This document shows, piece after piece, positions 40,962-50,174 of a stretch of DNA of 64,000 nucleotides. Both the position numbers and the translations under genes were made by a program. Where the stretch lies: contig NZ_JACIEZ010000003.1 of assembly GCF_014197145.1 (NCBI RefSeq), forward strand, positions 372,001 through 436,000, written 5' to 3'. This DNA is from Gellertiella hungarica (GTDB lineage Bacteria > Pseudomonadota > Alphaproteobacteria > Rhizobiales > Rhizobiaceae). Each line of letters starts with the position of its first letter. Within the stretch, counting starts at the first letter, position 1. The notes under the pieces are model-generated. The model worked only from the letters and a program-made list of their open reading frames with translations, did not search any database and was not told the DNA's origin.

Positions 40962-41786
40962 TCAGTCCGCTGCGTTGATAACGTGATCCATGGAGCGTGC
41001 GGGCTCCGAGCAGCCGGCCTCGCCGACCACCTTCGCAGGAACACCGGCCACCGTTGTTTTCGGCGGAACCGGCTTCAGCACCACCGAACCGGCGGCGATG
41101 CGCGAGCAATGGCCGATCTCGATGTTGCCGAGGATCTTGGCGCCGGCACCGATCAGCACGCCATCGCCAATCTTGGGATGACGATCGCCGGATTCCTTGC
41201 CCGTGCCACCGAGTGTCACGCCCTGGAGGATCGAAACGTTGTCGCCGATCACGGCCGTGCTGCCGACCACGAGGCCCGTCGCATGGTCGAGGAACAGGCC
41301 GCGACCGACGCGGGCCGCGGGGTTGATGTCCGTCTGGAACACGCTCGAGGCGCGGCTCTGGAGATAGAGCGCGAAGTCCTGGCGTCCGCGCTTCCACAGC
41401 CAGTGGGCCAGCCGATGGGTCTGGATGGCATGGAAACCCTTGAAATAGAGAACCGGCTCCATGAAGCGGGTGCAGGCCGGGTCGCGGTCGTAGACCGCCT
41501 GGATGTCGACGCGCAGGATGGCGCCCCATTCCGGCCAGTCGGACAGCATCTCCTCGAAGGTCTGGCGCAACAGCACCGCCTGCATGTCCGGATGATCGAG
41601 CCTCTCGCAGATGCGATAGATGACACTGTCTTCAAGAGACCGGTGATTGAGAACGGTGGAATAGAGGAAGGCTGCGAGGATCGGGTCATTCTCGGCAGCG
41701 GCGCGCGCCTCGTGCAGCATCGTGTCCCAGATGGGATCGATGACCTTCACCTGCTCCTTATGTCGGATATCGCCAACGAAACCCAT
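40962..41786 (-). CDS. cysE: Serine O-acetyltransferase
   Basis: Acetylates serine to O-acetylserine, the carbon acceptor for sulfide in cysteine synthesis. The ATG at 41786 follows GAGGAG and gives 274 residues. An N-terminal helical domain (1-145) precedes a hexapeptide beta-helix. Asp153 (TDINP) and His168 (LDHATG) are the catalytic pair, spaced 15 as in E. coli CysE. The C-terminus ends in NAAD rather than in the isoleucine used by E. coli CysE to bind O-acetylserine sulfhydrylase, although an Ile lies four residues before the end. Confidence 0.96.
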   Translation of the reverse strand: MGFVGDIRHKEQVKVIDPIWDTMLHEARAAAENDPILAAFLYSTVLNHRSLEDSVIYRICERLDHPDMQAVLLRQTFEEMLSDWPEWGAILRVDIQAVYDRDPACTRFMEPVLYFKGFHAIQTHRLAHWLWKRGRQDFALYLQSRASSVFQTDINPAARVGRGLFLDHATGLVVGSTAVIGDNVSILQGVTLGGTGKESGDRHPKIGDGVLIGAGAKILGNIEIGHCSRIAAGSVVLKPVPPKTTVAGVPAKVVGEAGCSEPARSMDHVINAAD

Positions 41787-41879
41787 GGTCGGACTCCTCT
41801 TCAAACGGCCGGCCGGAACGACTAGAAGGCTCAAGTATAGGACAGTTCGCGCCTGACTTAAATGGGGGATCGACGGATC

Positions 41880-42677
41880 ATGGCAAGCGAGTTCGCATCC
41901 GGCATGCTGAAAGCATCGGTCGAGGACCATATCGGAACACTGTTTCTCGACAATCCACGGCGAAAGAACGCGGTGACCAAGGCCATGTGGCAGGCCATTC
42001 CGACGGCCGTCACCTGGCTTTGCGCGGAGGCCGGCGCCCGGGTGATCCTCGTCAGGGGTGCCGGCGCAACCGACTTCTCTGCAGGCGCCGACATATCCGA
42101 ATTCGGCGAGGTGCGCCGCGATGCCGCAACGGCTCGCCTGTACGAGGCGGAAAACTCCGCTGCCTTTGCCGCCCTGCGCAATGCCCCCGTTCCCGTCATC
42201 GCCGTCATTCGCGGGATCTGCTACGGCGGTGGCTTCGGCCTTGCCGCCGCAGCCGATATCCGGCTTGCCGATACCACGGCGCGTTTCTGCGTTCCGCCGG
42301 CAAAGCTGGGGCTGGCCTATCCAGCCGATGCGGTGGGCGACATCGTGCGCGCGCTCGGCGACCAGATTGCCCGCTTCGCGCTCTTTACCGGCGAGGTGCT
42401 GCTGCCCGAAAGGCTGGTGATGAGCGGCTTCCTGCTCGAGTGCCTCGGGCCGGAACGGCTGGAGGAAACGGCCTTCTCCATCGCCGCGACAATCGCCACG
42501 AATGCCCCGCTCTCCGTGCGGGCATCGAAGCTTGCCGTGCGCGGCACCGGCGATCCCTCCGGCATGCTGCTTTCGGAGGCAGCCGCGCTTGGGGCTGCGA
42601 CCTTCGACAGCAAGGACTATGCGGAGGGAAGGCAGGCCTTTGCAGAAAAGAGAAAGCCGCAATTCACCGGCCGGTGA
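41880..42677 (+). CDS. Crotonase-fold protein (enoyl-CoA hydratase/isomerase family), atypical active site
   Basis: A 265-residue crotonase-superfamily protein that probably acts on a CoA thioester. The oxyanion-hole elements are present: FSAGADISEF (67-76) and GICYGGGFGLA (112-122). The two glutamates that perform hydration in enoyl-CoA hydratase are not at their positions; by my alignment they are Gly120 and Ala141. The protein is therefore unlikely to be a standard hydratase and could be an isomerase, decarboxylase or thioesterase-like member. ATG at 41880 is preferred to 41862, but neither has a strong ribosome site. It is divergent from cysE across 93 bases. Confidence 0.85.
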   Translation: MASEFASGMLKASVEDHIGTLFLDNPRRKNAVTKAMWQAIPTAVTWLCAEAGARVILVRGAGATDFSAGADISEFGEVRRDAATARLYEAENSAAFAALRNAPVPVIAVIRGICYGGGFGLAAAADIRLADTTARFCVPPAKLGLAYPADAVGDIVRALGDQIARFALFTGEVLLPERLVMSGFLLECLGPERLEETAFSIAATIATNAPLSVRASKLAVRGTGDPSGMLLSEAAALGAATFDSKDYAEGRQAFAEKRKPQFTGR

Positions 42678-42695
42678 CAAGCTGGGCTTAAGGTC

Positions 42696-43472
42696 TCAGT
42701 GCTGGCCGTAGAACTCCAGCACGGCATGCTTGAAGACCTTGTCTCCGACAGCGAGCATGTGGTCGCGCCCCGGAATGTCCACGGCGGTCGCATGGGGCAT
42801 CAGCGCAGCAAGCTCGTGCGGGGAGCCGGCAATATCGTCCTTTGTGCCGACAGCGATGAGCGTCGGCATGTCCAGTCGCGCCGCCGCCTCGCGGGTCACC
42901 AGTTCGCGGGACGTCTCGATGCAGGCGGCAAGCGCCTGCCGGTCGCTCTTCGTCTGTTCGGCGAATGCGCGGAACATGCGGCCGCGGGCATGGGTGACAT
43001 CGTCGAGCGAGGGTGCGCGCAGCGCATCGGCAATCGGATCCCAGTCGCCGACGCCGTCGACCATGCCTATCCCGAGACCGCCGAAGACCAGCGTGCGCAC
43101 CCGCTCCGGACGGGCGAGCGCCAGGAAGGCCGAGATGCGCGCGCCCATGGAATATCCCATCACATGCGCCTGGGATATGCCGAGATGATCGAGGAGCGCC
43201 ACCGCGTCGGAGGCCATGACGGCCGGGTGATAGGCGGCGGGATCATGCGGCTTGTCGCTGCGCCCATGGCCGCGATTGTCGATGGCGATGACCCGGTAGC
43301 CGGCGTCGCCGAGCGTCTTCAGCCAGCCGGGATGCACCCAGTTGACGAGCGCGCTCGAGGCAAAGCCATGAATGAGCAGCACCGGCTCGCCGGAAGGATC
43401 GCCCTCGTCGAAGAAGGCGAGCTTCAGCCCGTCATGGCTGAAATCGAGGAAGTGCGGCGCGTTGAGATGCAT
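42696..43472 (-). CDS. Alpha/beta-fold hydrolase
   Basis: A 258-residue cytoplasmic alpha/beta hydrolase. Ser108 in GYSMG is the nucleophile, HGF (35-37) forms the oxyanion hole, Asp212 or Asp213 (GTKDD) the acid and His238 (GRDHML) the base. The order and spacing resemble 3-oxoadipate enol-lactonase and haloperoxidase-like esterases, but the substrate is unknown. ATG at 43472 is chosen because the 23-residue extension is Arg/Gly-rich and unconserved. It converges with the crotonase gene. Confidence 0.88.
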   Translation of the reverse strand: MHLNAPHFLDFSHDGLKLAFFDEGDPSGEPVLLIHGFASSALVNWVHPGWLKTLGDAGYRVIAIDNRGHGRSDKPHDPAAYHPAVMASDAVALLDHLGISQAHVMGYSMGARISAFLALARPERVRTLVFGGLGIGMVDGVGDWDPIADALRAPSLDDVTHARGRMFRAFAEQTKSDRQALAACIETSRELVTREAAARLDMPTLIAVGTKDDIAGSPHELAALMPHATAVDIPGRDHMLAVGDKVFKHAVLEFYGQH

Positions 43473-43660
43473 GCATTCGATTCCCTGGAAGAAAACCCCT
43501 GCCCTCCCATAACCCGAACGGCGAGTTTGGAAAACCGCCACGGAAGAAACCCGTTCATCCGCTGTCGAAAAGGCCGTATCTGCGTCGACATGGCTCTACC
43601 CTTTCGCCACAAAGCGGATTAAAGAGAAGCCAAGAAAGTCAACTGATCGCGGAGAGTCCC

Positions 43661-43906
43661 ATGGCTGGCCATCACATTCCTCACTTCCAGAACGACGGCG
43701 GGCACCGCCAGATCGAAGTGGGCGTGAAGGAATTCATGTGCACCGGCGCCTCCGCTCCCTTCGACCATCCGCACATCTACATCGACATGGGCGACGAGCA
43801 GGACAAGATCTGCCCCTACTGCTCGACCATGTATCGCTACAACCCGGCCCTGAAGGCGAACCAGACCAACCCTCCGGGCTGCGTCTTCCACGTCAAGGCC
43901 GCCTGA
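43661..43906 (+). CDS. Zinc-finger domain protein, NDUFS6/CHCC type
   Basis: An 81-residue protein of the zf-CHCC family, related to the mitochondrial complex I subunit NDUFS6. The zinc ligands are Cys27, His36, Cys51 and Cys54 (CPYC). In alphaproteobacteria this small protein is often annotated as zinc-finger domain-containing and may be an accessory of NADH dehydrogenase. GGAG lies a few bases before the ATG. It stands 31 bases before the FAD monooxygenase gene, so they may share a transcript. Confidence 0.9.
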   Translation: MAGHHIPHFQNDGGHRQIEVGVKEFMCTGASAPFDHPHIYIDMGDEQDKICPYCSTMYRYNPALKANQTNPPGCVFHVKAA

Positions 43907-43937
43907 AGACGCGCCTTCGGGCGCTGACGAGGCCAAC

Positions 43938-45101
43938 ATGCCTGTACAATCGGTTGCCATCGTGGGCGCCGGCATTGCCGGACTTGCCCTTGCGCTTTCG
44001 CTTGCCCGCCGGGGCATTTCCTCAGAAATCCTCGAACAGGCGGAGGAATTGAGGGAAGTGGGCGCGGGGTTGCAGCTCTCTCCGAACGCAACCCGGGTCC
44101 TCGAAGCCATAGGCCTTCTCGACGACCTGCGCCGCAAATGGACCGAGCCGCAATCCGTCGACCTAGCCTCCGGGCTTTCCATGAAGCGGCTGGTCAACAT
44201 TCCCCTCGGCGAGGCTGCCGTAGCCCGCTGGGGTGCACCTTACGCGGTCGTCCATCGAGCGACGCTTCAGGGCGCCCTCTTGCAGGCCGTACGCCGCGAG
44301 CCCCTGTGCCGATTGCATCTTGCCACCCGCCTTCAGCCGAAGACTCCCGCCGACATCGCCCGCCATTGCCTGACCAAACCCGATGTCGTGGTCGGCGCGG
44401 ACGGCGTTTGGTCGCAGACCCGCAATCTGGTTCCCGGCGCGCCGAAGAGCCGCTTTTCCGGCAATGTGGCATGGCGGATCGTGGTGCCGTTCGCCAAGGC
44501 CCCGGCAGAACTTCCTAGGGAGCGTGTGACGGCCTTCATGGGACCGGGCGCGCATCTCGTCTGCTATCCTCTTGCCGATGCGGGCGGTTTCAATCTCGTG
44601 GCGATCACCGGCGGTTTCGATCCCGGCGAGACATGGGAGGCGCGCGCGGAAAGCGGCCGGGCGATCGCGCTGCGCGATCTCTTCGGCCGTTGGCATCCGG
44701 TGCTGTCGTCGCTGATGGGCCGCGGCGAAAACCTGCTCTACTGGCCGCTCTGCCAGGCGACGGACGGTGCCTGGCACAACGGCCGCGACACGGTTCTCCT
44801 TGGCGATGCAGCGCATGCCATGATGCCGTTCATGGCCCAGGGCGCTGCGAGCGCGCTGGAGGATGCGCTCGTACTGGCGGAGGCTCTTGCCACCCTGCCC
44901 GCGCCGGAAGCACTGCGCGCCTTCGAGGAAAACCGCAAGCCTCGTGCCATGCGTCTGAAGGAAAGGGCTGAGTTCAACCGCCGGGTCTACCATGCGGCAG
45001 GTCCGCTGCGGCTCGGCCGCGATCTCGCGCTGTCGCTCAGGCCGGCGAGCGCCTTCGTCCGGGATCTCGACTGGATCTACGGCTACCGCGCCGGCCTTTG
45101 A
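43938..45101 (+). CDS. FAD-dependent monooxygenase (salicylate hydroxylase/UbiH-like)
   Basis: A 387-residue class A flavoprotein hydroxylase. The N-terminal Rossmann motif is GAGIAG (10-15) with the family acid ILEQAE, a DG-type segment (VGADGVWS) lies near residue 153 and the FAD-ribityl motif GDAAHAMMPFMAQGA near 288. Relatives hydroxylate aromatic acids using NAD(P)H and oxygen. The substrate is unknown; no aromatic pathway genes are adjacent. It ends 6 bases before the convergent metC stop. Confidence 0.88.
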   Translation: MPVQSVAIVGAGIAGLALALSLARRGISSEILEQAEELREVGAGLQLSPNATRVLEAIGLLDDLRRKWTEPQSVDLASGLSMKRLVNIPLGEAAVARWGAPYAVVHRATLQGALLQAVRREPLCRLHLATRLQPKTPADIARHCLTKPDVVVGADGVWSQTRNLVPGAPKSRFSGNVAWRIVVPFAKAPAELPRERVTAFMGPGAHLVCYPLADAGGFNLVAITGGFDPGETWEARAESGRAIALRDLFGRWHPVLSSLMGRGENLLYWPLCQATDGAWHNGRDTVLLGDAAHAMMPFMAQGAASALEDALVLAEALATLPAPEALRAFEENRKPRAMRLKERAEFNRRVYHAAGPLRLGRDLALSLRPASAFVRDLDWIYGYRAGL

Positions 45102-45107
45102 GCCGTC

Positions 45108-46289
45108 TCAGGCCGCGCGGGCGGCGGCAAAACCCTTTTCGAGGTCCGCCTTGAGGTCCTTCACGTCCTCAAGCCCGATCTGGAGGCGGATGAGCGGCCC
45201 ATCGGTCGGGCCTTTGCAGATGCGGCGATCGCCCAGATAGACATGCACCGCCAGGCTTTCGTAGCCGCCCCAGGAATAGCCGAGCCCGAAATAGGTCAGC
45301 GCATCCAGGAAGGCCTGTGCCTTGCGGGTATGGTCCTCCGGCTTGTCGGCCTTCAGCACGAAGGAAAAGACGCCGCTCGCTCCCTTGAAATCCCGCTTCC
45401 AGATGTCGTGACCGGGGAAGGACGCGAGCGCCGGATGCAGAACACGGGCCACGTCTTCGCGCTGTTCGAGCCACTCGGCCACGGCAATCGCACTTTCCAT
45501 GTGGTGTGCCAGGCGCACCCCCATGGTGCGCAGCCCGCGCAGGATCTGGTAGGCATCGTCAGGCGAACCGCAAAGGCCGAGGTCGCGGTTTGCCGCCTCG
45601 ATCCGCCCCCAGGTCTCGGCGTTGGCCGAAACCGTGCCCATCAGGATGTCGGAATGACCGGACGGATACTTTGTTGCGGCATGGATCGAGATATCGACAC
45701 CGTGGTCGAGCGGACGGAAGAACAGCGGTGTCGCCCACGTGTTGTCCATGGTCACAACGCAGCCATGCTTCTTGGCAGCCGCGGCGGTTGCTCCGATATC
45801 CTGCATTTCGAAGGTATTGGAGGCCGGGGCTTCCAGATGCACCAGCTTCGTGTTGGGCCGGATGAGTCCCTCGATGCCCGCGCCGATGGCCGGGTCGTAG
45901 TACTCGGTCTCGATTCCCATCCGCTTCAGCACGTTCTCGCAGAACCGGCGGGCCGGCGCATAGACCGAATCGACCATCAGCATGTGGTCGCCGGCGGAAA
46001 GGCAGGCGAGGAACGGCAGCGTCACGGCCGCGAGGCCGGAGGGCAGGATGAGCGTGCCTGCCGAGCCTTCCAGCTCGTTCAGCGCATCGCAAAGCGCATC
46101 GGTGGTCGGCGTGCCATGGGTTCCGTAGGTGTATTTCTGCCCCTCGCTGCGCATGGTCTGCGCTGTCGGAAACAGGACCGTGGAACCGCGCTGTATGGGA
46201 GGATTGACGAAGCCGTGGCGCTCCGAAGGCTGCGGCCCGATATGCGCCAGCCGCGTATTGATGCCGATATCCTGTCCCTTTTCAGCCAT
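45108..46289 (-). CDS. metC: Cystathionine beta-lyase
   Basis: PLP enzyme that splits cystathionine to homocysteine, pyruvate and ammonia in methionine synthesis. The 393 residues match the MetC family. The Schiff-base lysine is Lys207 in AATKYPSGHSD; Asp182 (MDNTWATP) binds the pyridine nitrogen, and YGTHGTP near 55 forms part of the cofactor site. No SAM riboswitch was found upstream. The other trans-sulfuration-type enzyme at 57471-58778 is clearly a different subfamily. Confidence 0.93.
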   Translation of the reverse strand: MAEKGQDIGINTRLAHIGPQPSERHGFVNPPIQRGSTVLFPTAQTMRSEGQKYTYGTHGTPTTDALCDALNELEGSAGTLILPSGLAAVTLPFLACLSAGDHMLMVDSVYAPARRFCENVLKRMGIETEYYDPAIGAGIEGLIRPNTKLVHLEAPASNTFEMQDIGATAAAAKKHGCVVTMDNTWATPLFFRPLDHGVDISIHAATKYPSGHSDILMGTVSANAETWGRIEAANRDLGLCGSPDDAYQILRGLRTMGVRLAHHMESAIAVAEWLEQREDVARVLHPALASFPGHDIWKRDFKGASGVFSFVLKADKPEDHTRKAQAFLDALTYFGLGYSWGGYESLAVHVYLGDRRICKGPTDGPLIRLQIGLEDVKDLKADLEKGFAAARAA

Positions 46290-46649
46290 GTGCTAACCCC
46301 TTGTCTTTCCGGATAGGAGGTTGTGGCAAGTCGCGCGGCCCGCGGTCAACCCATCCGCGCCCGGTCTGTCCCCAAATATTGTGATGGGAGAAGCAGCATC
46401 TTTGATGTTTTGTTAACCTGCGACCGGGCGTGGTTCGATGCTGAAATTCGCAAAAATTACAAGGAGATGACAGGGAATACAGCTAGGAACGCCTGTTCCC
46501 TGTGCGTCATTTGCGGGGTTTCGCCCGTCACACGAGACTTGACCCAGACTGCATTTCTGAATGTGATAGCCATTCCCGCACCGTACCAGAAGCGGTGCGC
46601 CGCCTCCGGGCAACCCATGACGACAACAACAATATCAGAGGGATGGAAC
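46290..46649. other. Intergenic region upstream of aapJ
   Basis: A 360-base gap between divergent metC and aapJ. It has an AT-rich tract around 46380-46410 and an inverted repeat ACAGGGAA/TTCCCTGT (about 46470-46503). TTGACC near 46541 followed 17 bases later by TGTGAT is a possible aap promoter. An in-frame extension of aapJ starts at 46467 but has no signal peptide and is not called. Confidence 0.5.
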
Positions 46650-47672
46650 ATGAAGAAAACGCTCCTTACCGTCGCGCTTGCCGCCGCTGCCGGGTTCGGC
46701 GCTTCGGCCGCGTCTGCGGACACGCTTGATAACGTCAAGCAGAAGGGCTTCGTCCAGTGCGGCGTGAACAACGGTCTCGCCGGTTTCGGCTCGCAGGACA
46801 GCGCCGGCAACTGGGCCGGTCTCGACGTGGACTTCTGCAAGGCCGTTGCGGCTGCCGTTTTCGGCGATGCCACCAAGGTGAAGTACACCCCCCTTTCCGC
46901 GAAGGACCGTTTCCCGGCGCTGCAGTCCGGCGAAGTGGATCTTCTGGCCCGCAACACCACCTGGACCATCAGCCGCGACACGCAGCTGGGCTTCAACTTC
47001 CGCCCGATCAACTACTATGACGGTCAGGGCTTCATGGTGAAGAAGAGCCTGGGCGTGAAGTCCGCGCTGGAACTTTCCGGCGCCGCCGTCTGCGTGCAGA
47101 CCGGCACCACCACCGAGCTCAACCTCGCCGACTACTTCAAGTCCAACAAGATGGAATACAAGCCCGTCGTGTTCGAGAAGCAGGAAGAGGTCGACGCAGC
47201 CTATGACGCAGGTCGTTGCGACGTCTACACCACCGACCAGTCCGGCCTTTACGCGATCCGCCTGACGCTGAAGCAGCCCGACGAGCATGAGATCCTGCCG
47301 GAAATCATCTCCAAGGAACCGCTTGGCCCGGCCGTCCGTCAGGGTGACGACAAGTGGTTCGATATCGTTTCCTTCACCCATTACGCCATGGTGACCGCCG
47401 AGGAATTCGGCATCACCCAGGCCAACCTCGACGAAATGCTGAAGTCGGAAAACCCGGACATCAAGCGCTTCCTGGGTGAAGAAGCCGAGTCCACCATCGG
47501 CAAGGATCTGGGGCTCGACAACAAGTGGGCCTACAACGTGATCAAGGCTGTCGGCAATTACGGCGAGTCCTTCGAGCGCAATGTCGGCCAGGGCAGCCCG
47601 CTCAAGATCGCCCGTGGCCTGAACAACCTCTGGAGCAAGGGCGGCCTGCAGTACGCCCCTCCGATCCGCTGA
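46650..47672 (+). CDS. aapJ: General L-amino acid-binding periplasmic protein AapJ
   Basis: Binding protein of the Aap transporter, a broad-range L-amino-acid ABC system studied in Rhizobium leguminosarum, where it also feeds bacteroids. The 340-residue precursor has a signal peptide with a probable cut after ASA (residue 23). The mature protein is a family-3 solute-binding protein with VQCGVNNGLAGF at its start and AKDRFPALQSGEVDLLARN around 90-108. The ATG follows GAGGG. A stable hairpin separates it from aapQ, fitting higher expression of the binding protein. Confidence 0.95.
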   Translation: MKKTLLTVALAAAAGFGASAASADTLDNVKQKGFVQCGVNNGLAGFGSQDSAGNWAGLDVDFCKAVAAAVFGDATKVKYTPLSAKDRFPALQSGEVDLLARNTTWTISRDTQLGFNFRPINYYDGQGFMVKKSLGVKSALELSGAAVCVQTGTTTELNLADYFKSNKMEYKPVVFEKQEEVDAAYDAGRCDVYTTDQSGLYAIRLTLKQPDEHEILPEIISKEPLGPAVRQGDDKWFDIVSFTHYAMVTAEEFGITQANLDEMLKSENPDIKRFLGEEAESTIGKDLGLDNKWAYNVIKAVGNYGESFERNVGQGSPLKIARGLNNLWSKGGLQYAPPIR

Positions 47673-47696
47673 TCCGTCGGCAACGGCTGACAACAG

Positions 47697-47722
47697 GGCA
47701 TCCGGCGCATGCGCCGGGTGCC
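47697..47722 (+). other. Hairpin between aapJ and aapQ
   Basis: GGCATCCGGCG and CGCCGGGTGCC pair over 11 bp (one G-U) around CATG, 25 bases past the aapJ stop. No T-run follows. Such hairpins after binding-protein genes commonly protect the upstream mRNA and reduce permease expression. Confidence 0.65.
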
Positions 47723-47790
47723 GACCCTGAAGAAGAACAACCCGCAAAAGGGTTCAAAGGGGGCCTGTCAAGGCAAACGGGGGAACCAAC

Positions 47791-48984
47791 ATGACCATGG
47801 AAGAGGCGGAGCTTTCCGCACGCCGGCCCGACCGTCCGGTATTCTACAACGATCCCTTCTGGCGCAGTCTTGCATATCAGCTCCTCACGATCCTCGTCCT
47901 TGCCGGCGCGATCGTGTGGATGTGGACGAACACGCTCGAGAACCTGAAGCGCGCCAATCTCTCGTCAGGTTTCGGCTTCCTGCAAAGCCGCGCGGGCTTC
48001 GACCTCGCGCAGGCGCTCATCCCCTACTCCAGCGATTCGAGCTATTTCCGCGCGCTCGAAGTGGGGCTTCTCAACACGCTTGCCGTGGCAGCGCTCGGCA
48101 TCGTGACGACGACGATACTCGGACTTCTGATCGGTATCGGGCGGCTGTCGAGCAACTGGCTCGTGCGGAAGCTGGCAACCGTCTATGTCGAGGCGTTCCG
48201 CAACATCCCGCTGCTGGTGATCATCTTCTTCTGGTACAAGGGCGTGCTGAATGCGCTCCCGAACGTACGGGAATCCATCGTCATGCCATTCGGCATGATC
48301 CTGAACAATCGCGGCTTCTATTTCCCCGCCCCGATCTTCGGAGAGGGTTCGATCCTCATCCTGGTGGCGCTCGCGGTCGGCATCCTGGCGGCATTCCTCT
48401 GGTCGCGCCGCGCGAAGGCGCAGCAGATGGCCACCGGCAAGCGTCCGCCCGTTTTCTGGGTCAATGTCGCCCTCGTCCTCGGACTGCCGATCCTCACCTT
48501 CCTGGTACTCGGCGCTCCCCTCACCTTCGACATGCCCGTCGCCGGCAAGTTCAACATCTCCGGCGGCAACATCGTCGGACCGGAATTCATGTCGCTCTAC
48601 CTCGCGCTCTCCTTCTACACGGCGGCCTTCATCGCGGAGATCGTTCGGGCGGGCATCCGCGGGGTTGCCAAGGGCCAGACTGAAGCTGCCTATGCGCTCG
48701 GCATCCAGCCTGGCCGTACCATGCGGCTGGTCATCCTGCCGCAGGCGCTCCGCATCATCATTCCGCCGATGACGAGCCAATATCTGAACCTGACGAAAAA
48801 CTCCTCGCTGGCCGTCGCCATCGGCTATGCCGATCTCGTGGCCGTGGGCGGCACGATCCTCAACCAGACGGGCCGGGCCATCGAGGTGGTGGCTATCTGG
48901 CTGCTGATCTACGTCTCGATCAGTCTGGCGACCTCGCTGTTCATGAACTGGTTCAATCGCAAGATGGCATTGGTGGAGCGTTGA
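47791..48984 (+). CDS. aapQ: General L-amino acid ABC permease AapQ
   Basis: A 397-residue inner-membrane permease of the His/Glu/Gln class, longer than the usual 220-residue members because it has extra N-terminal helices, as known for AapQ. The EAA loop region reads [19 protein letters not shown], and the end [16 protein letters not shown] is typical. GGGGG precedes the ATG. Its TGA overlaps a TTG that could start aapM. Confidence 0.95.
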   Translation: MTMEEAELSARRPDRPVFYNDPFWRSLAYQLLTILVLAGAIVWMWTNTLENLKRANLSSGFGFLQSRAGFDLAQALIPYSSDSSYFRALEVGLLNTLAVAALGIVTTTILGLLIGIGRLSSNWLVRKLATVYVEAFRNIPLLVIIFFWYKGVLNALPNVRESIVMPFGMILNNRGFYFPAPIFGEGSILILVALAVGILAAFLWSRRAKAQQMATGKRPPVFWVNVALVLGLPILTFLVLGAPLTFDMPVAGKFNISGGNIVGPEFMSLYLALSFYTAAFIAEIVRAGIRGVAKGQTEAAYALGIQPGRTMRLVILPQALRIIIPPMTSQYLNLTKNSSLAVAIGYADLVAVGGTILNQTGRAIEVVAIWLLIYVSISLATSLFMNWFNRKMALVER

Positions 48985-48986
48985 TC

Positions 48987-50153
48987 ATGGCAGATAACAC
49001 CAACACCTCCCTCCAGTTCGTCCGACGGGAGCTGGTCGCAGCGCAGAAGCCGCCCTCTCAGGAGATCGGCCTGCTTGCCTGGGCCAGGAAAAACCTCTTC
49101 GGCAGCATCTTCGACAGCGTCCTGACGATCCTTGCACTCCTCACGCTCCTGTGGATCCTGCCGGGGCTGATCGACTGGCTGTTCATCGATGCAATCTGGC
49201 GAGGCACCGATCGCACCTTCTGCGCGACGGTGGCGCAGGGCGGCATCCAGCCCGACGGCTGGAGCGGAGCCTGCTGGGCCTTCGTCGCCGACAAGTTCCA
49301 GCTCTACATGTTCGGCAGCTACCCGGTGGACGAGCGCTGGCGGCCAATGCTGGTCTTCGTCATCTTCGCGGCAACCCTCGCCCCGCTGCTGATGCCGCGG
49401 GTGCCCTACAAGGTGCCCAATGCCATCGCCGCGCTCGTAGTCATGCCGGTCATTTCGTTTTTCCTGCTCCACGGCGGCGTCTTCGGCCTGTCCGTGGTCG
49501 AAACCTCGCTCTGGGGCGGGCTCCTGGTCACGCTCATCATCTCCTATGTCGGGATCGTGGTCTCGCTGCCCGTGGGCATCCTGCTGGCACTTGGCCGCCG
49601 CTCGGAGATGGGCATCATCCGCATGCTGTGCGTCGCCTTCATCGAGCTCATCCGCGGTGTTCCGCTGATCACGGTGCTGTTCCTCGCCAGCTTCATGCTG
49701 CCGCTCTTCCTGCCGCCGGGCACCTCGATCGACAAGTTCCTGCGCGCGGTCATCGGCGTTTCCATGTTCGCCTCTGCCTACATGGCGGAAGTGATCCGCG
49801 GCGGGCTCCAGGCCATTCCGAAAGGCCAGTTCGAGGGCGCAGATTCGCTCGGTCTCTCCTACTGGCAGAAGATGGGCCTCATCGTCATGCCGCAGGCCAT
49901 CAAGCTCGTGATCCCGGGCATAGTGAACACCTTCATCGGCATGTTCAAGGACACCTCGCTCGTGTCGATCATCAGCATGTACGATTTGTTGGGTATTGTG
50001 CGGTCCAGCTTTGCGGACGCTAACTGGGTTTCGGCCGTCACGCCGCTCACAGGATTGATCTTTGCGGGATTTGTCTTTTGGCTATTTTGCTTTAGCATGT
50101 CTCGCTACTCGAACTTCATCGAGCGTCATCTCGATACAGGCCACAAACGATAA
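48987..50153 (+). CDS. aapM: General L-amino acid ABC permease AapM
   Basis: A 388-residue permease that partners AapQ. It has the long N-terminal region of AapM, several helices and the EAA loop [22 protein letters not shown] at 48987 is chosen because GGTGGAG lies 8 bases upstream; a TTG at 48981 overlapping aapQ is possible. It is followed by aapP after 21 bases. Confidence 0.95.
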   Translation: MADNTNTSLQFVRRELVAAQKPPSQEIGLLAWARKNLFGSIFDSVLTILALLTLLWILPGLIDWLFIDAIWRGTDRTFCATVAQGGIQPDGWSGACWAFVADKFQLYMFGSYPVDERWRPMLVFVIFAATLAPLLMPRVPYKVPNAIAALVVMPVISFFLLHGGVFGLSVVETSLWGGLLVTLIISYVGIVVSLPVGILLALGRRSEMGIIRMLCVAFIELIRGVPLITVLFLASFMLPLFLPPGTSIDKFLRAVIGVSMFASAYMAEVIRGGLQAIPKGQFEGADSLGLSYWQKMGLIVMPQAIKLVIPGIVNTFIGMFKDTSLVSIISMYDLLGIVRSSFADANWVSAVTPLTGLIFAGFVFWLFCFSMSRYSNFIERHLDTGHKR

Positions 50154-50174
50154 AACGAAGGGGGACTACCACCC

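Noticed and set aside
40962-42680. 572-residue minus-strand frame spanning cysE and the crotonase
   Set aside because: Only the cysE part is real; the rest is antisense to the crotonase, and cysE has its own ribosome site at 41786.
46290-46400. Possible SAM-II riboswitch upstream of metC
   Set aside because: The leader contains no SAM-II-like conserved stem or pseudoknot sequences.
46467-46649. In-frame upstream extension of aapJ starting near 46467 with AAGGAG
   Set aside because: It would bury the signal peptide. The ATG at 46650 gives a normal export signal.
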